A stretch of DNA of 64,000 nt from CAYRWR01 sp964428015 (GCA_964428015.1 CAYRWR010000005.1:1-64000); one strand, 5' to 3'; counted from the first letter of the stretch, positions 15,395-24,364 are shown. The notes: generated from the sequence alone by a model not told the origin. Program-made: numbers and translations.

Positions 15395-16429
15395 ATGAGA
15401 AAATGGTGTGTTATTCTGACTTTTTCCGCTATTCTTTTAGGTGGGTGTGATCTGGCAGATCAGCCCATACCCACGGATACTTCAATTTATGTAAAAGGGA
15501 CCATATCCGGGAATTTTAGTGGAACAGTATTATTTAATCTTTGGTCCCAACAAAATGTGGATATTCTTTCCTGGCCTCAGCAGGGAAGTAGTAATTTCCA
15601 GATTGATATCAGCTCTACACCCCTGGGTGGTGTCATGGAATTATATCTTATCAAGGACGGAAATGCCAATCATCAATGGGAATGGAACCCCTTAGAAGGT
15701 TTTTATTTCATGGGCCTGATCACCAATCAAGGCCAGACTATAGACCTGGGTGACATTCCGTTGTGCGTCAGTAATTATCATATAACTGTGGATGATTCTG
15801 CAAATGGATATAATCAGATTTACCTGTTCGGTACCTTCGATAATACCAATCAGGGATGGTTTGCTTATGATAATTATGGAGATCCGATAGGAACAGGTTA
15901 TCCTATGTATGATGATGGTACCCATGGAGATGTAACACCGGGAGATCACATCTGGACTTTAAATATCTCTCTGATTTCTGGCATTGGTGACTATCAGATC
16001 CGATTTAAAAACACTAGTACCAGCGGAAACTACCAGGGCGGCTTTAATATTCTGGCGAATACAAACAGCAATTTACTGGCCTACACTATGCCTTTGACAT
16101 ACCTGACTCAGGATACGGTAGTCCTTTTCCAGGTAGATGTCTCCGCGCAGACTCATCCTTCAGTGGGATTGCGTGGCAGTGTCGCTCCTCTTTCCTGGAA
16201 TACCAGCACGGTATTGTACGACGATGGCACACATGGAGATACTACTTCCGGAGACGCAATATATTCCGGCCTGGTGACATTTACCAATGGTTCTCTCAGT
16301 ATTTTTGAATATAAATTTGTAATCGGAAGCAGCCCCTTCTGGGAAAGAGATTTCCTGGGAAATCGGTCAGTTGTGCTCGATCCTGGTGAGCTGACCAATA
16401 TCTTACCAGTTGCCATATTTGATAACTAA
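15395..16429 (+). CDS. Lipoprotein with duplicated YDDGTHGD modules and CBM20-like tail
   Basis: A 344-residue lipoprotein with a good lipobox (LLGGC, Cys18). Two modules each carry YDDGTHGD followed by T-x-G-D-x-I (172-186 and 275-289), a calcium-loop-like motif seen in secreted immunoglobulin-fold repeats. The C-terminal pattern FEYKFVIGSSPFWERD...NR (304-323) matches the starch-binding site of CBM20/SusE-type domains (Y-K-F-x-x-G...W-E-x-D...N-R). Export and repeat structure are direct readings; glucan binding is inference. It is preceded by TTAGGAGAAGC and is 18 bases upstream of the esterase frame, with which it likely forms an operon. Confidence 0.78.
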   Translation: MRKWCVILTFSAILLGGCDLADQPIPTDTSIYVKGTISGNFSGTVLFNLWSQQNVDILSWPQQGSSNFQIDISSTPLGGVMELYLIKDGNANHQWEWNPLEGFYFMGLITNQGQTIDLGDIPLCVSNYHITVDDSANGYNQIYLFGTFDNTNQGWFAYDNYGDPIGTGYPMYDDGTHGDVTPGDHIWTLNISLISGIGDYQIRFKNTSTSGNYQGGFNILANTNSNLLAYTMPLTYLTQDTVVLFQVDVSAQTHPSVGLRGSVAPLSWNTSTVLYDDGTHGDTTSGDAIYSGLVTFTNGSLSIFEYKFVIGSSPFWERDFLGNRSVVLDPGELTNILPVAIFDN

Positions 16430-16447
16430 AAACCACAGGGGAATAAG

Positions 16448-17290
16448 TTAAAAAAATGTCTTTTCCTGGCTATTTTGTTGCTGAGTGTGACCATACTTCA
16501 CGCTAAAAAGGTAGTGAAACCACAGTTGTTGCAGAATAATGACAGTTGGTACAATGTCTACTCCAACCTGACTTTTGAGAATGAGGCCGGTGAGACCCTT
16601 CCCTACCGATTGTTGACCCCGCTTAAAATTAAAAAAGGGGTCAAATATCCCCTGGTGATATACTTCCACGGACGCGGTATGGGACAAAAGGATAATACTA
16701 CCCACCTGCGCTGGTCTGCACTGCCCAATTTTCTTTCCATGACTAATATCAGAGAAACCTACCCGGCCTATGTACTGGTCCCTAATAGTCTGGCCCCCAA
16801 GCAATGGGTGGATTTTAAGTATCTGGAGAGCTATCCGGAATCAGCCTGGCCGGACACAGCACCCTACCGTATGCCGCCTCTGGCTGAACCCATGCGTCTG
16901 ACCATGGAGTTACTATCCCTGCTGGAGTCAACCTACCCTATCGACACCCATAGGGTATACGTTACCGGCTCATCCATGGGCGGGGTCGCGGTTTGGGATA
17001 TCATCATGCGCTACCCGGAAAAATTTGCCGCTGCTGTACCTTTCTGCGGCTGGGGTGATATGAGCAAGTTGGAAAAAATTAAAAATGTGAAAATCTGGAA
17101 CTTTCATGGTTCCAAAGATGAATCCGTAGCAGTGAAATATTCGCGAAGTATCACCTCTGCCCTTAGTAATCTGGGGTCTGAAGTACGCTATACTGAATTG
17201 CCTGCCGGACATGATATAGAAGGTACAGTGATGTTTTCTCCCTTTAGGAAGGAACTGGTGGAATGGATGTTCCGGCAGACTTTAAAATAA
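16448..17290 (+). CDS. Secreted serine esterase (CE1/feruloyl-esterase-like), unusual start
   Basis: An alpha/beta-hydrolase. With the first canonical codon (TTG, 16475) it has 271 residues; numbering from there, Ser167 lies in GSSMGG, Asp215 in GSKDES and His246 in AGHDIEG, a complete triad, with FHGRGMG as oxyanion region. In-frame codons 16448-16474 complete a signal peptide (KKCLFLAILLLSVTILHA), and a good AGGGG site sits 6 bases before 16448, but that codon is TTA. The true start is therefore either TTA or a mutated TTG/ATG. Family: polyhydroxybutyrate depolymerase/feruloyl esterase-like; substrate unknown. It is in the same frame as the preceding lipoprotein and ends at a strong terminator. 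Confidence 0.8.
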   Translation, partial: LKKCLFLAILLLSVTILHAKKVVKPQLLQNNDSWYNVYSNLTFENEAGETLPYRLLTPLKIKKGVKYPLVIYFHGRGMGQKDNTTHLRWSALPNFLSMTNIRETYPAYVLVPNSLAPKQWVDFKYLESYPESAWPDTAPYRMPPLAEPMRLTMELLSLLESTYPIDTHRVYVTGSSMGGVAVWDIIMRYPEKFAAAVPFCGWGDMSKLEKIKNVKIWNFHGSKDESVAVKYSRSITSALSNLGSEVRYTELPAGHDIEGTVMFSPFRKELVEWMFRQTLK

Positions 17291-17310
17291 CCACAACTCT
17301 CTCTTTTTTA

Positions 17311-17350
17311 AACAGGCCTGGGCTACGTATAAGTCCGGGCCTGTTTTTTT
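17311..17350 (+). terminator. Rho-independent terminator after the esterase
   Basis: AACAGGCCTGG (from 17311) pairs with CCGGGCCTGTT (to 17345) through a long stem with G-U pairs, followed by a run of T up to 17350. It lies at the convergent junction with the PAP2 gene, whose last codons it touches. Confidence 0.85.
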
Positions 17351-18152
17351 AAAACCCGTATTGAAAGTAGACACCGCTATTTTCGTCCTGAAATAGAGAA
17401 ATTTGGACCGGTTTATTATCCCCCAGACGGTGTACAGCAGGTACCAGCCAACCGCACAGTATACCTACTCCCGCTCCTACCAGCACATCGGTCACAAAAT
17501 GCTGTCCGGCAACAACTCTCAGTATCCCCGTGGCAGTGGCCAGGGTATAGCCAGTGATAGTGAGGCTGTATTTTAAAGCCTGGTCTATCTTCCCAGTACC
17601 CGGCAAATAATAATCCAGCATCATAGCGAAAAAAGCCGCCCCGCAAAAGGCAGTGGAGCTATGGCCGGAAAAAAAACTTCTCTGTGATCCCGCTGTACAG
17701 CGGATATCAGGGGATAGGCTGGTGTTATAGACATAAGGTCGGGGACGTCCTGCCAGCCCCTTGACGATACCGGTCAGGCCTGATGCAAGGAGTTCAGCTT
17801 CACTGAAATAGACCATTAAAGCTATTATATCCTGACTCCCCCCCATCAAAGGCAGTGTCACAGCCGGTAAAGCAACCGATAAAATCTCTGTCACCGTGCT
17901 GATTTTATCAGCCGTACCGGACCACATTCCTGTGACCCAGCGGTCAATACCCGGGATCTGCAGGGGGTCCAATGCAGCCAGCTCCAGGTCGGTCAAAGGA
18001 ATCTGCCGGGACTGGATATAGAGAGAGCCCAGATTGAGTACCGTCACCCCGCCTATCAGCAATCCATCCTGAATCCAATCCAGAGGAAGAGGTGCAGCAC
18101 TGCCTCGGGAGGCGCACATCACCAGAAAAATAAACAACCACACTTTTTTCAT
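17349..18152 (-). CDS. PAP2 superfamily phosphatase
   Basis: A 267-residue protein with a signal peptide (1-19) and several hydrophobic helices. The three PAP2 motifs are visible: KGLAGRPRP at 131-139, SFFSGHSS at 159-166 and R212...AGQHFVTDV with His218 and Asp222. By family it dephosphorylates a lipid (phosphatidate, phosphatidylglycerophosphate or undecaprenyl pyrophosphate) on the periplasmic side. Its ribosome-binding site AGGGG (18160-18164) is inside the 3-prime arm of a perfect hairpin that also looks like the ahcY terminator, so expression may be gated by that structure. Confidence 0.88.
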   Translation of the reverse strand: MKKVWLFIFLVMCASRGSAAPLPLDWIQDGLLIGGVTVLNLGSLYIQSRQIPLTDLELAALDPLQIPGIDRWVTGMWSGTADKISTVTEILSVALPAVTLPLMGGSQDIIALMVYFSEAELLASGLTGIVKGLAGRPRPYVYNTSLSPDIRCTAGSQRSFFSGHSSTAFCGAAFFAMMLDYYLPGTGKIDQALKYSLTITGYTLATATGILRVVAGQHFVTDVLVGAGVGILCGWLVPAVHRLGDNKPVQISLFQDENSGVYFQYGF

Positions 18153-18185
18153 AAAAAAACCCCTGTCTTATCATAAGACAGGGGT
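18153..18185 (-). terminator. Terminator-like hairpin that contains the PAP2 ribosome-binding site
   Basis: On the minus strand a perfect 12-bp stem (18159-18170 with 18174-18185) and 3-base loop are followed by T7 (18153-18159) and immediately by the ATG of the PAP2 gene. The 3-prime arm contains AGGGG, 7 bases before that ATG. It can terminate ahcY transcripts, and in any read-through RNA it would hide the Shine-Dalgarno of the next gene. Confidence 0.82.
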
Positions 18186-18205
18186 ATGGTTTTTTCCAGT
18201 TTATG

Positions 18206-19630
18206 TCAATACTTGTAGTGCTCTGATTTGTAGGGGCCGTTGACTGGGACACCGATATAGTCAGCCTGGGCTTGGGTCAGTTTGGTCAGTTTGACTCCGA
18301 TTTTGGCCAGGTGGAGACGGGCCACCTCTTCATCCAGATGCTTGGGCAGAATATAGACTCCCACTTTATACTTATCTCTGTTTTTCCACAGATCGAGCTG
18401 GGCCAGGGTCTGATTGGCGAAGGAGTTGGACATTACAAAGCTGGGATGTCCGGTGGCACAGCCCAGGTTCACCAGACGACCCTCGGCCAACATGAAGATC
18501 TCGTGCCCGTCGGGGAAGGTATATTTGTCCACCTGGGGTTTGATATTGGTTTTTTTCACGCTCTTGTCCGCGTTGAGTTTGTCCACCTGTATCTCATTAT
18601 CAAAGTGGCCGATGTTACAGACTATGGCCTGGTCTTTCATCTTTTTCATATGTTCCAGAGTGATGATATCCACGTTTCCGGTGGTGGTGACATAGACGTC
18701 ACCCCAGCCCAGGGTATCTTCCACGGTTTTGACTTCGTAACCTTCCATGGCAGCCTGCAGAGCGCAGATGGGATCGATTTCGGTAATCACTACCCGGGCT
18801 CCTTGTCCGCGCAGAGACTGGGCGGAGCCTTTACCTACATCACCATAGCCGCACACCACACAGACTTTTCCAGCCAGCATCACATCTGTGGCCCGCTTTA
18901 TACCGTCTACCAATGATTCACGGCAGCCGTACAGATTATCAAACTTGGACTTGGTCACACTGTCATTGACATTGATGGCTGGAACTAATAATTCTCCTCT
19001 TTCCAGCATCTGGTAGAGGCGGTGTACCCCGGTGGTAGTCTCTTCTGAGACCCCTTTCCATTCTGATACCACTTTATGCCATTTCTGGGGATTTTCTTTG
19101 AGAGTACGGTTGAGCAGGTCCAGTATGACCTGTTCTTCATGGTTAGAGCCTTTACGGTCGATGGTCTTGGCGTCATTCTCTGCTTTATATCCCATGTGAA
19201 TGAGCAGGGTGGCGTCACCGCCGTCATCGACGATGAGCTGGGGGCCTTTTCCGCCGGGAAAGCTCAGCGCCTGCTCGGTACACCACCAGTATTCTTCCAG
19301 AGTCTCACCCTTCCAGGCAAATACGGGGATGCCACGTTCAGCAATAGCAGCCGCAGCGTGATCCTGGGTGGAAAAGATATTACAGCTGGCCCAGCGCACG
19401 TCAGCACCCAGGTCAGCCAGGGTCTCGATGAGAACAGCTGTCTGAATGGTCATATGCAATGAACCGGATATTCTCACACCCTGGAGGGGCTTGTCTTTCC
19501 GGTATTTTTCACGGATGGCCATAAGGCCGGGCATCTCGTGCTGGGCGATCTCGATCTCTTTGCGGCCGAATTCTGCCAGACTAAGATCTTTTACTTTGTA
19601 CTTGAGGGATTCTCCGGACGCTGCACTCAT
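18206..19630 (-). CDS. ahcY: Adenosylhomocysteinase (S-adenosylhomocysteine hydrolase)
   Basis: A 474-residue cytoplasmic NAD-dependent enzyme that splits S-adenosylhomocysteine into adenosine and homocysteine in the activated methyl cycle. The key residues are present: His59 (SGSLHMT), Asp135 (DDGGD), Glu197, Lys227 and Asp231 (DSVTKSKFDN), and the NAD site GYGDVGKG at 261-268. The C-terminal tail ends YKSEHYKY, with the essential Lys/Tyr near the end. It carries the approximately 40-residue insertion after residue 145 typical of the long bacterial form. ACAGGAGTT precedes the ATG. No SAH riboswitch fits in its short leader. Confidence 0.97.
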   Translation of the reverse strand: MSAASGESLKYKVKDLSLAEFGRKEIEIAQHEMPGLMAIREKYRKDKPLQGVRISGSLHMTIQTAVLIETLADLGADVRWASCNIFSTQDHAAAAIAERGIPVFAWKGETLEEYWWCTEQALSFPGGKGPQLIVDDGGDATLLIHMGYKAENDAKTIDRKGSNHEEQVILDLLNRTLKENPQKWHKVVSEWKGVSEETTTGVHRLYQMLERGELLVPAINVNDSVTKSKFDNLYGCRESLVDGIKRATDVMLAGKVCVVCGYGDVGKGSAQSLRGQGARVVITEIDPICALQAAMEGYEVKTVEDTLGWGDVYVTTTGNVDIITLEHMKKMKDQAIVCNIGHFDNEIQVDKLNADKSVKKTNIKPQVDKYTFPDGHEIFMLAEGRLVNLGCATGHPSFVMSNSFANQTLAQLDLWKNRDKYKVGVYILPKHLDEEVARLHLAKIGVKLTKLTQAQADYIGVPVNGPYKSEHYKY

Positions 19631-19723
19631 GCCTAACTCCTGTCATTAGATTGAACATTATTTTATCATACTTAAATCGGGTAGTAAAATATATTCGGTG
19701 TGTTAACCTTATTTTCTCTGGGT

Positions 19724-21037
19724 TTACAGCTTCAATTCCCCTATCACCGCCAAAAACACCCTGGCCCCCAGTAATTCGGGGGTAAACAGACTCAGCGCCC
19801 GGCTATGCAGGGGGGTCACTTCTCCGCTGCCCAGGAGGTAGTCCATGATCCGGTCATATTCCACCGGCCCCAGGGACAACAGGTCGGGGGTTTTTTCCAG
19901 CACACTCACCGCCCGGTCGATGAAACCGGGTTTGATACTAAGCGAGGAAAGCCTGGTCTGTATTTGTTTGTGCCGTTCCTGCAAAAGACTCACCAGTTTC
20001 CTGAAGTCATACAGTTCCACCCTTTCTATCCCCAGGGTATGAGCCGCGCATTCCAGCAGAGGATAGAGGATATTGCGTACTTTTTTCCAGCGTTCCGGGA
20101 GTATCTCCCTGAGCTGAAGTTCTATATTCTGATGTTTGCCTTTTTGAGAAGGTAGAAACCGCTGAAAGTCCCTGCGGATCTCGGGGTCCAGAATCCTATC
20201 CATCAACCGTTTTTCCATGCGGGCGTCTCTGTGATAATAATAGTCCAGCCCTTGGATCCTTCCCAGTACTTTAAGGGTATCCAGATATCCCATTTGAATA
20301 TTTCTGAGAGACTGGGCGGGGTCAAAATCCATAATACCCCCCAGATCGCCGCTATTGCGGATATAAATGGTCTCGGTCATTTCCACATCAGGCTTATGCT
20401 TCACGCCCAGTCCGGAGACGTCCACTACAATGATACGATGGTAACCGCGCCGTTTTGCCAGATTGAAGGGGACATTGTCAGCCAGTCCCCCATCCAGGAC
20501 GATGCGCTGGTCCAGCTTCTGCACCTTGAAGCCGGGAAAGGCCGCGCTGGCCATAAGGTAGTCCACCATCTTTCCCTGAGGAATGTCCTCCAGAAAATAT
20601 TCCAGAGGCTTCATACCCCCCAGCTGAAAGCTCACCACCCCAAAATCAATACCACAGCGCCGGATAGCGTCTTCCTTGAGATATTTAGTGACCAGAGCCC
20701 GAAGCGGCGAAGTATCTGCCCCGCCCTCTTTGAAGATAGAAGCACGAAATTCAATGTAGTCGCGGGTGTTTTTATGCATAAACTGAAAATGTCCGTCTTT
20801 CATGAGGGAGGCTGGTATCCTGATGATACCGTCCAGAGTAAGGGTACGCCACATGGCATCAGCTTCACGAAGCTGGCCCGTAGCCCAAAAGGCTGCATTG
20901 AGGGCACCCACCGAAGTGCCTATTACGGCATTTACTGGTAGTTTTAATTCCTGGATGGCCTGCATGGCACCTACCTGGTAGGCGCCTTTGGATCCGCCGC
21001 CGCCCAGGACAAGAGCATAAGGTGTGGTCTGACTCAT
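19724..21037 (-). CDS. Patatin-like phospholipase
   Basis: A 437-residue protein with an N-terminal patatin domain: GGGGSKGAYQVG at 12-23 (oxyanion loop), GTSVG at 40-44 with the nucleophile Ser42, and LDGG with catalytic Asp182. The C-terminal 200 residues are helical and of unknown role. No signal peptide. Family members are lipid acyl hydrolases, some secreted and some intracellular. An upstream in-frame ATG exists, but ATG at 21037 sits after a perfect AAAGGAGGTG, so it was preferred. Confidence 0.9.
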   Translation of the reverse strand: MSQTTPYALVLGGGGSKGAYQVGAMQAIQELKLPVNAVIGTSVGALNAAFWATGQLREADAMWRTLTLDGIIRIPASLMKDGHFQFMHKNTRDYIEFRASIFKEGGADTSPLRALVTKYLKEDAIRRCGIDFGVVSFQLGGMKPLEYFLEDIPQGKMVDYLMASAAFPGFKVQKLDQRIVLDGGLADNVPFNLAKRRGYHRIIVVDVSGLGVKHKPDVEMTETIYIRNSGDLGGIMDFDPAQSLRNIQMGYLDTLKVLGRIQGLDYYYHRDARMEKRLMDRILDPEIRRDFQRFLPSQKGKHQNIELQLREILPERWKKVRNILYPLLECAAHTLGIERVELYDFRKLVSLLQERHKQIQTRLSSLSIKPGFIDRAVSVLEKTPDLLSLGPVEYDRIMDYLLGSGEVTPLHSRALSLFTPELLGARVFLAVIGELKL

Positions 21038-21131
21038 GATACACCTCCTTTGGGTCATTATAAAGCAGAGGGGAGGGGGTGTCAAAGAGAAGATGAAAAA
21101 CAGATAATCAGAGATGATAATTTAGGTCACT

Positions 21132-22859
21132 TTACTCCGACAGCATCAGTCCCATGCTGTCTCCCAGGCCGGGCCTACCGGAAGCAACCCATACTTTTTT
21201 CCCGTCTGTAATCTGGTAATATCCCCGGAAATAAACCGGATACGAAACCAGCCAGTCATCTGAATAGACTCCAAAATGAAGATGGGGGATAGTCGAGCCG
21301 GAATTTCCCAGCTCTGCCAAAGGCTGGCCTATAGTGACTTTGTCCCCTTTTTTTATTTTGACTGAGTTTTTCTTTAAGTGAACAAAGCTATAGATCTTGT
21401 CATCCTTTTTGATAAATATGTAGTTGCCTTCCGGAGAAGGAGGGGTAGAAGAGGGTGACGCGTCAGGATAATGATCGGCTGTGTCTATGACCTCACCCTC
21501 CACCGGGCTGTAAATCGTCTGGCCGAAGCCAAAAAAATCTTCGACCACTTTACCCTGAGTCTGAGGTTTAAAAGTACGACCCTGTCCATCAGCTCCTGTG
21601 ATATCATAGCAGTACTGATTCATCCCCATATGGGTAATAGCGGCTTTACTTTGATTACCGAATGTATAATAGTATCCTTTTAGAGGAAAGGGAATCTCGA
21701 TTTTCTGGAGAGGGTACTTCTGACCCAGCCTGGAATCTACAAATGACTGATAACCCTGAGTCAACATGGCTCTGGCTTTTTCAACCTGGTTATCCCGGTA
21801 CAGTGCGGAACCCAGAAACAGTTTGTGAATAAACTGCAGTTCCGGTGCCAAACCACGGGCCAGCAGATCGGAATACTGATAGGCTTTCTTTCTCTGGGCT
21901 GGTGTAAATTTCTGATAATAGTGGCAAATTTTATTCATGACATCCACTGTGGAAAAGTAGAAGTTAATGATTGCTATATACTGGTATGTCTTGTTCTCCT
22001 GCCATACCTGGTCCTGAGTTAGTGAAAAAGCATACAGCTTTTTAAAAGCATCTATCATTTCAGGTATCTGACCCAGATTTTTATAATGTTGAGCCAGATA
22101 ATGATAATTCCAGTATATAGCCGGATAGAGCTTTTCCTGCTCCTGGGGGAAATCTGCCTGCGCTTTTTGGACCGTTTCCTCCATTTCCTGAAAATGATCC
22201 AGTTTAGGCAGTCTGTAAAGGTAGGAAAGGGTCAGATCAAAATTCGGTGTGTCCGCCGTCTGTAGAGCTCTTTGAAAAAAATCGTAAGCATCTGACATTC
22301 TTTCTTTGTTATAAAAGGCATCTCCTACATCCCAATAAGTCCAGATCAGATTGCCCCTAATATATTTTTGAGCCGGGTACTTTTTCAAGCCTTCCGTCAG
22401 AAGTGAAATGGCTTTTTTATACTCTTTTTTGGTTTTCAGGGCATACCCATAGGCATTGATATTCCATTCATCCTCGGGATCCAGTTCATATGCTTTTTTA
22501 AAAAGCACATACATCTCATCGTAATTCTTTTCTTCATTTAACTGCCAGCCCCTGGCTGTCAGATTGATCTTGTAGGAATTGACAGCATGCTCATGTTTAG
22601 GGTCCAGTTGGTAAGCCTTTTCTCCCGCGGCGATCCCCTGCAGATAATTTTTAGTATAATAGGCAAAATAAGCCAGACTGTATTGAAAATCCAGTGTGGC
22701 CGGATATTCTTTGACCGCCTGCTGCATGCTCTCATATCCCAGTGTGTAATCTTTTTTGTCCCAGGCTTGGGAAATAATCTGATAATATTCACCTTTTTCC
22801 CGGGCATGGAGGGGATTAACCACTATTAACAATACCAGCACTGTCCATGTTTTGAACAT
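21132..22859 (-). CDS. Exported TPR-repeat protein with C-terminal M23 (LytM) peptidase domain
   Basis: A 575-residue protein with a signal peptide (1-19, ending PLHA). Residues about 25-380 contain tetratricopeptide-like helical repeats (AYQLDPKHEHAVNSYK, AYELDPEDEWNINAYG). Residues about 395-575 form an M23 metallopeptidase: His410 and Asp419 as zinc ligands, His494 (FVHLKK) and H-x-H at 526-528 (PHLHFG). All four key residues are present, so it should be an active periplasmic peptidoglycan endopeptidase rather than an EnvC-like activator. The start ATG follows AAAGGAGGTAGGGT. It is transcribed toward the patatin gene, 94 bases away. Confidence 0.88.
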   Translation of the reverse strand: MFKTWTVLVLLIVVNPLHAREKGEYYQIISQAWDKKDYTLGYESMQQAVKEYPATLDFQYSLAYFAYYTKNYLQGIAAGEKAYQLDPKHEHAVNSYKINLTARGWQLNEEKNYDEMYVLFKKAYELDPEDEWNINAYGYALKTKKEYKKAISLLTEGLKKYPAQKYIRGNLIWTYWDVGDAFYNKERMSDAYDFFQRALQTADTPNFDLTLSYLYRLPKLDHFQEMEETVQKAQADFPQEQEKLYPAIYWNYHYLAQHYKNLGQIPEMIDAFKKLYAFSLTQDQVWQENKTYQYIAIINFYFSTVDVMNKICHYYQKFTPAQRKKAYQYSDLLARGLAPELQFIHKLFLGSALYRDNQVEKARAMLTQGYQSFVDSRLGQKYPLQKIEIPFPLKGYYYTFGNQSKAAITHMGMNQYCYDITGADGQGRTFKPQTQGKVVEDFFGFGQTIYSPVEGEVIDTADHYPDASPSSTPPSPEGNYIFIKKDDKIYSFVHLKKNSVKIKKGDKVTIGQPLAELGNSGSTIPHLHFGVYSDDWLVSYPVYFRGYYQITDGKKVWVASGRPGLGDSMGLMLSE

Positions 22860-23203
22860 ACCCTACCTCCTTTTTAAGTACCCCGGAAAGGAATAGTACT
22901 TCTCCTCACTGAAACACCAGAGTTATTATCACATTCTAGATTAATTCCAGGGAAATATCCAAATCTATTTCTTTGTAGTATTTATATATTCTAATCTAGA
23001 TTAAAAATATGACAAATAATTTATTGATCCATACTCAAAAGTTGCCCTTAAAAATCAAAATTAAGCAATAAAGCACAAAACTTGCTGGAAATAGCCCGTA
23101 ACCTCTGATAAAATTTTGTGTCTATAAAAAAAGAATTGATTGGACATAATTTGATAATCATTCAAAATCATTTGTAATTTTAAATTATCACAAGGAGAAA
23201 TAA
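22860..23203. other. AT-rich intergenic region with repeated TCTAGATTAA
   Basis: A divergent 344-base gap between the TPR-M23 gene and the C45 gene. TCTAGATTAA occurs at 22935-22944 and 22995-23004, exactly 60 bases apart, and the second copy is part of the palindrome TAATCTAGATTA (22993-23004). It presumably carries both promoters and perhaps operators. No RNA gene or convincing terminator is seen. Confidence 0.45.
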
Positions 23204-24229
23204 GTGTATCATCCCAGATTTAAAGGTAATCATTACGAGATGGGTTTTCATTACGGCCAGCTGCTCTTTGAAAAAGGAGTGAATTTTAATGATTTTATCA
23301 ACCTGACTGAAGAACAATATCAGTTTGGCCTTTTATCACTGGACCTCCTGAAACAGGTTTATCCTGAAATTGTGGATGAAATGCAGGGCATGGCCGCCGC
23401 TCAGCAAATAGACTTTAAAAGATTTTCAGCCAATCTGCTTACCGCGGGTGTGTTCAATAAAGACTACGGTTGTTCCTGTTTTTGTATGAAAAAGGATGAT
23501 CAGCTTATCTTCGCGAAAAATCACGACATGTTTTCATCTCTGAAAAAAGTCACAGAAAGTGCTGTGTATAGGCCGGAAAAGGGAAATATTTTCCTGGCCC
23601 AGGGAGATGCCATCATAGGAAAAGAAGACGGGGTAAATGAACATGGCCTGGCTGTAGGAGCTACATTCATAGCCTCAGCCAAGGTCAAACCCGGTATAAA
23701 TTTCCTGTTCCTGGTACGTTACCTTCTGGAAAAATGTGCGACAGTACAGGAATGTATCCAGGTTCTGAATCAGGTGCCTATTTCTTCTTCCCAGAATTTC
23801 ATTCTTATGGATAAAAGCGGAGATATGGCTGTAGTAGAATCCTGCAGTACTATGAATACTGTCAGAAGGCCGGAAAGCGGCACCAGTTTTATCCTGGCTA
23901 CCAATAATTTCATCAGTCCGGAAATGCAGCCTTGGGATAACTGTCCTGACCGAAACTGGTTTCATTCACAGGATAGATATAACGCGATTTATCAAAGCCT
24001 GAAAGGCCAGGAAACCAGATATACACCGCTATACGCTATGGAAATATTGAGCGGTAAGCATGGCTTTGTCTGCCAATATGAAAAATCTCTGGGATTCGAC
24101 ACACTGTACTCCTTTGTGACTGAGCTGCAGTCCGGACGGATATACCGGACGGAGGGTAATCCTGCCAAAACTCCTTTTCGGGAGGATGACAGACTGGCTT
24201 GGGCTATAGATAAAAAGAAAGCTAATTAA
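23204..24229 (+). CDS. C45 family peptidase / acyl-CoA:6-aminopenicillanate acyltransferase-like protein
   Basis: A 341-residue Ntn-hydrolase-type protein. The pattern G-N-H-Y-E-M-G-F-H-Y-G near the start, the nucleophile region YGCSCF (Cys90), FAKNHDM at 103-109 and GVNEHGLAVG are typical of the C45/AAT family, in which autocleavage before Cys exposes the catalytic residue. Family members hydrolyse or transfer acyl groups on amides such as penicillins, bile salts or acyl-homoserine lactones; the substrate here is unknown. There is no signal peptide. The start is GTG with AAGGAGA six bases upstream. Confidence 0.85.
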   Translation: MYHPRFKGNHYEMGFHYGQLLFEKGVNFNDFINLTEEQYQFGLLSLDLLKQVYPEIVDEMQGMAAAQQIDFKRFSANLLTAGVFNKDYGCSCFCMKKDDQLIFAKNHDMFSSLKKVTESAVYRPEKGNIFLAQGDAIIGKEDGVNEHGLAVGATFIASAKVKPGINFLFLVRYLLEKCATVQECIQVLNQVPISSSQNFILMDKSGDMAVVESCSTMNTVRRPESGTSFILATNNFISPEMQPWDNCPDRNWFHSQDRYNAIYQSLKGQETRYTPLYAMEILSGKHGFVCQYEKSLGFDTLYSFVTELQSGRIYRTEGNPAKTPFREDDRLAWAIDKKKAN

Positions 24230-24329
24230 TATCTTTTTATTATGCAGATTTCCTGAGCCCCAATAACGAAGGTTAATTAACTTTTTTTTGAATCTCTGGA
24301 AACGATTGTGTCTCTACTGCCAACCCTGC

Positions 24330-24364
24330 TTGACAAGCCTAAGAGTACACGGTATGATACTCTT
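24330..24364 (+). promoter_or_regulatory. Consensus sigma-70 promoter covered by a palindromic operator
   Basis: TTGACA (24330-24335) and TATGAT (24353-24358) with a 17-base spacer. An inverted repeat, AAGAGTA (24341-24347) and TACTCTT (24358-24364), straddles the spacer and the -10. A strong promoter with such an operator suggests repression by a dimeric regulator not encoded next door. Confidence 0.7.

Noticed and set aside
19631..19723. A possible SAM/SAH riboswitch before ahcY
   Set aside because: The leader is too short and no conserved riboswitch core can be read.
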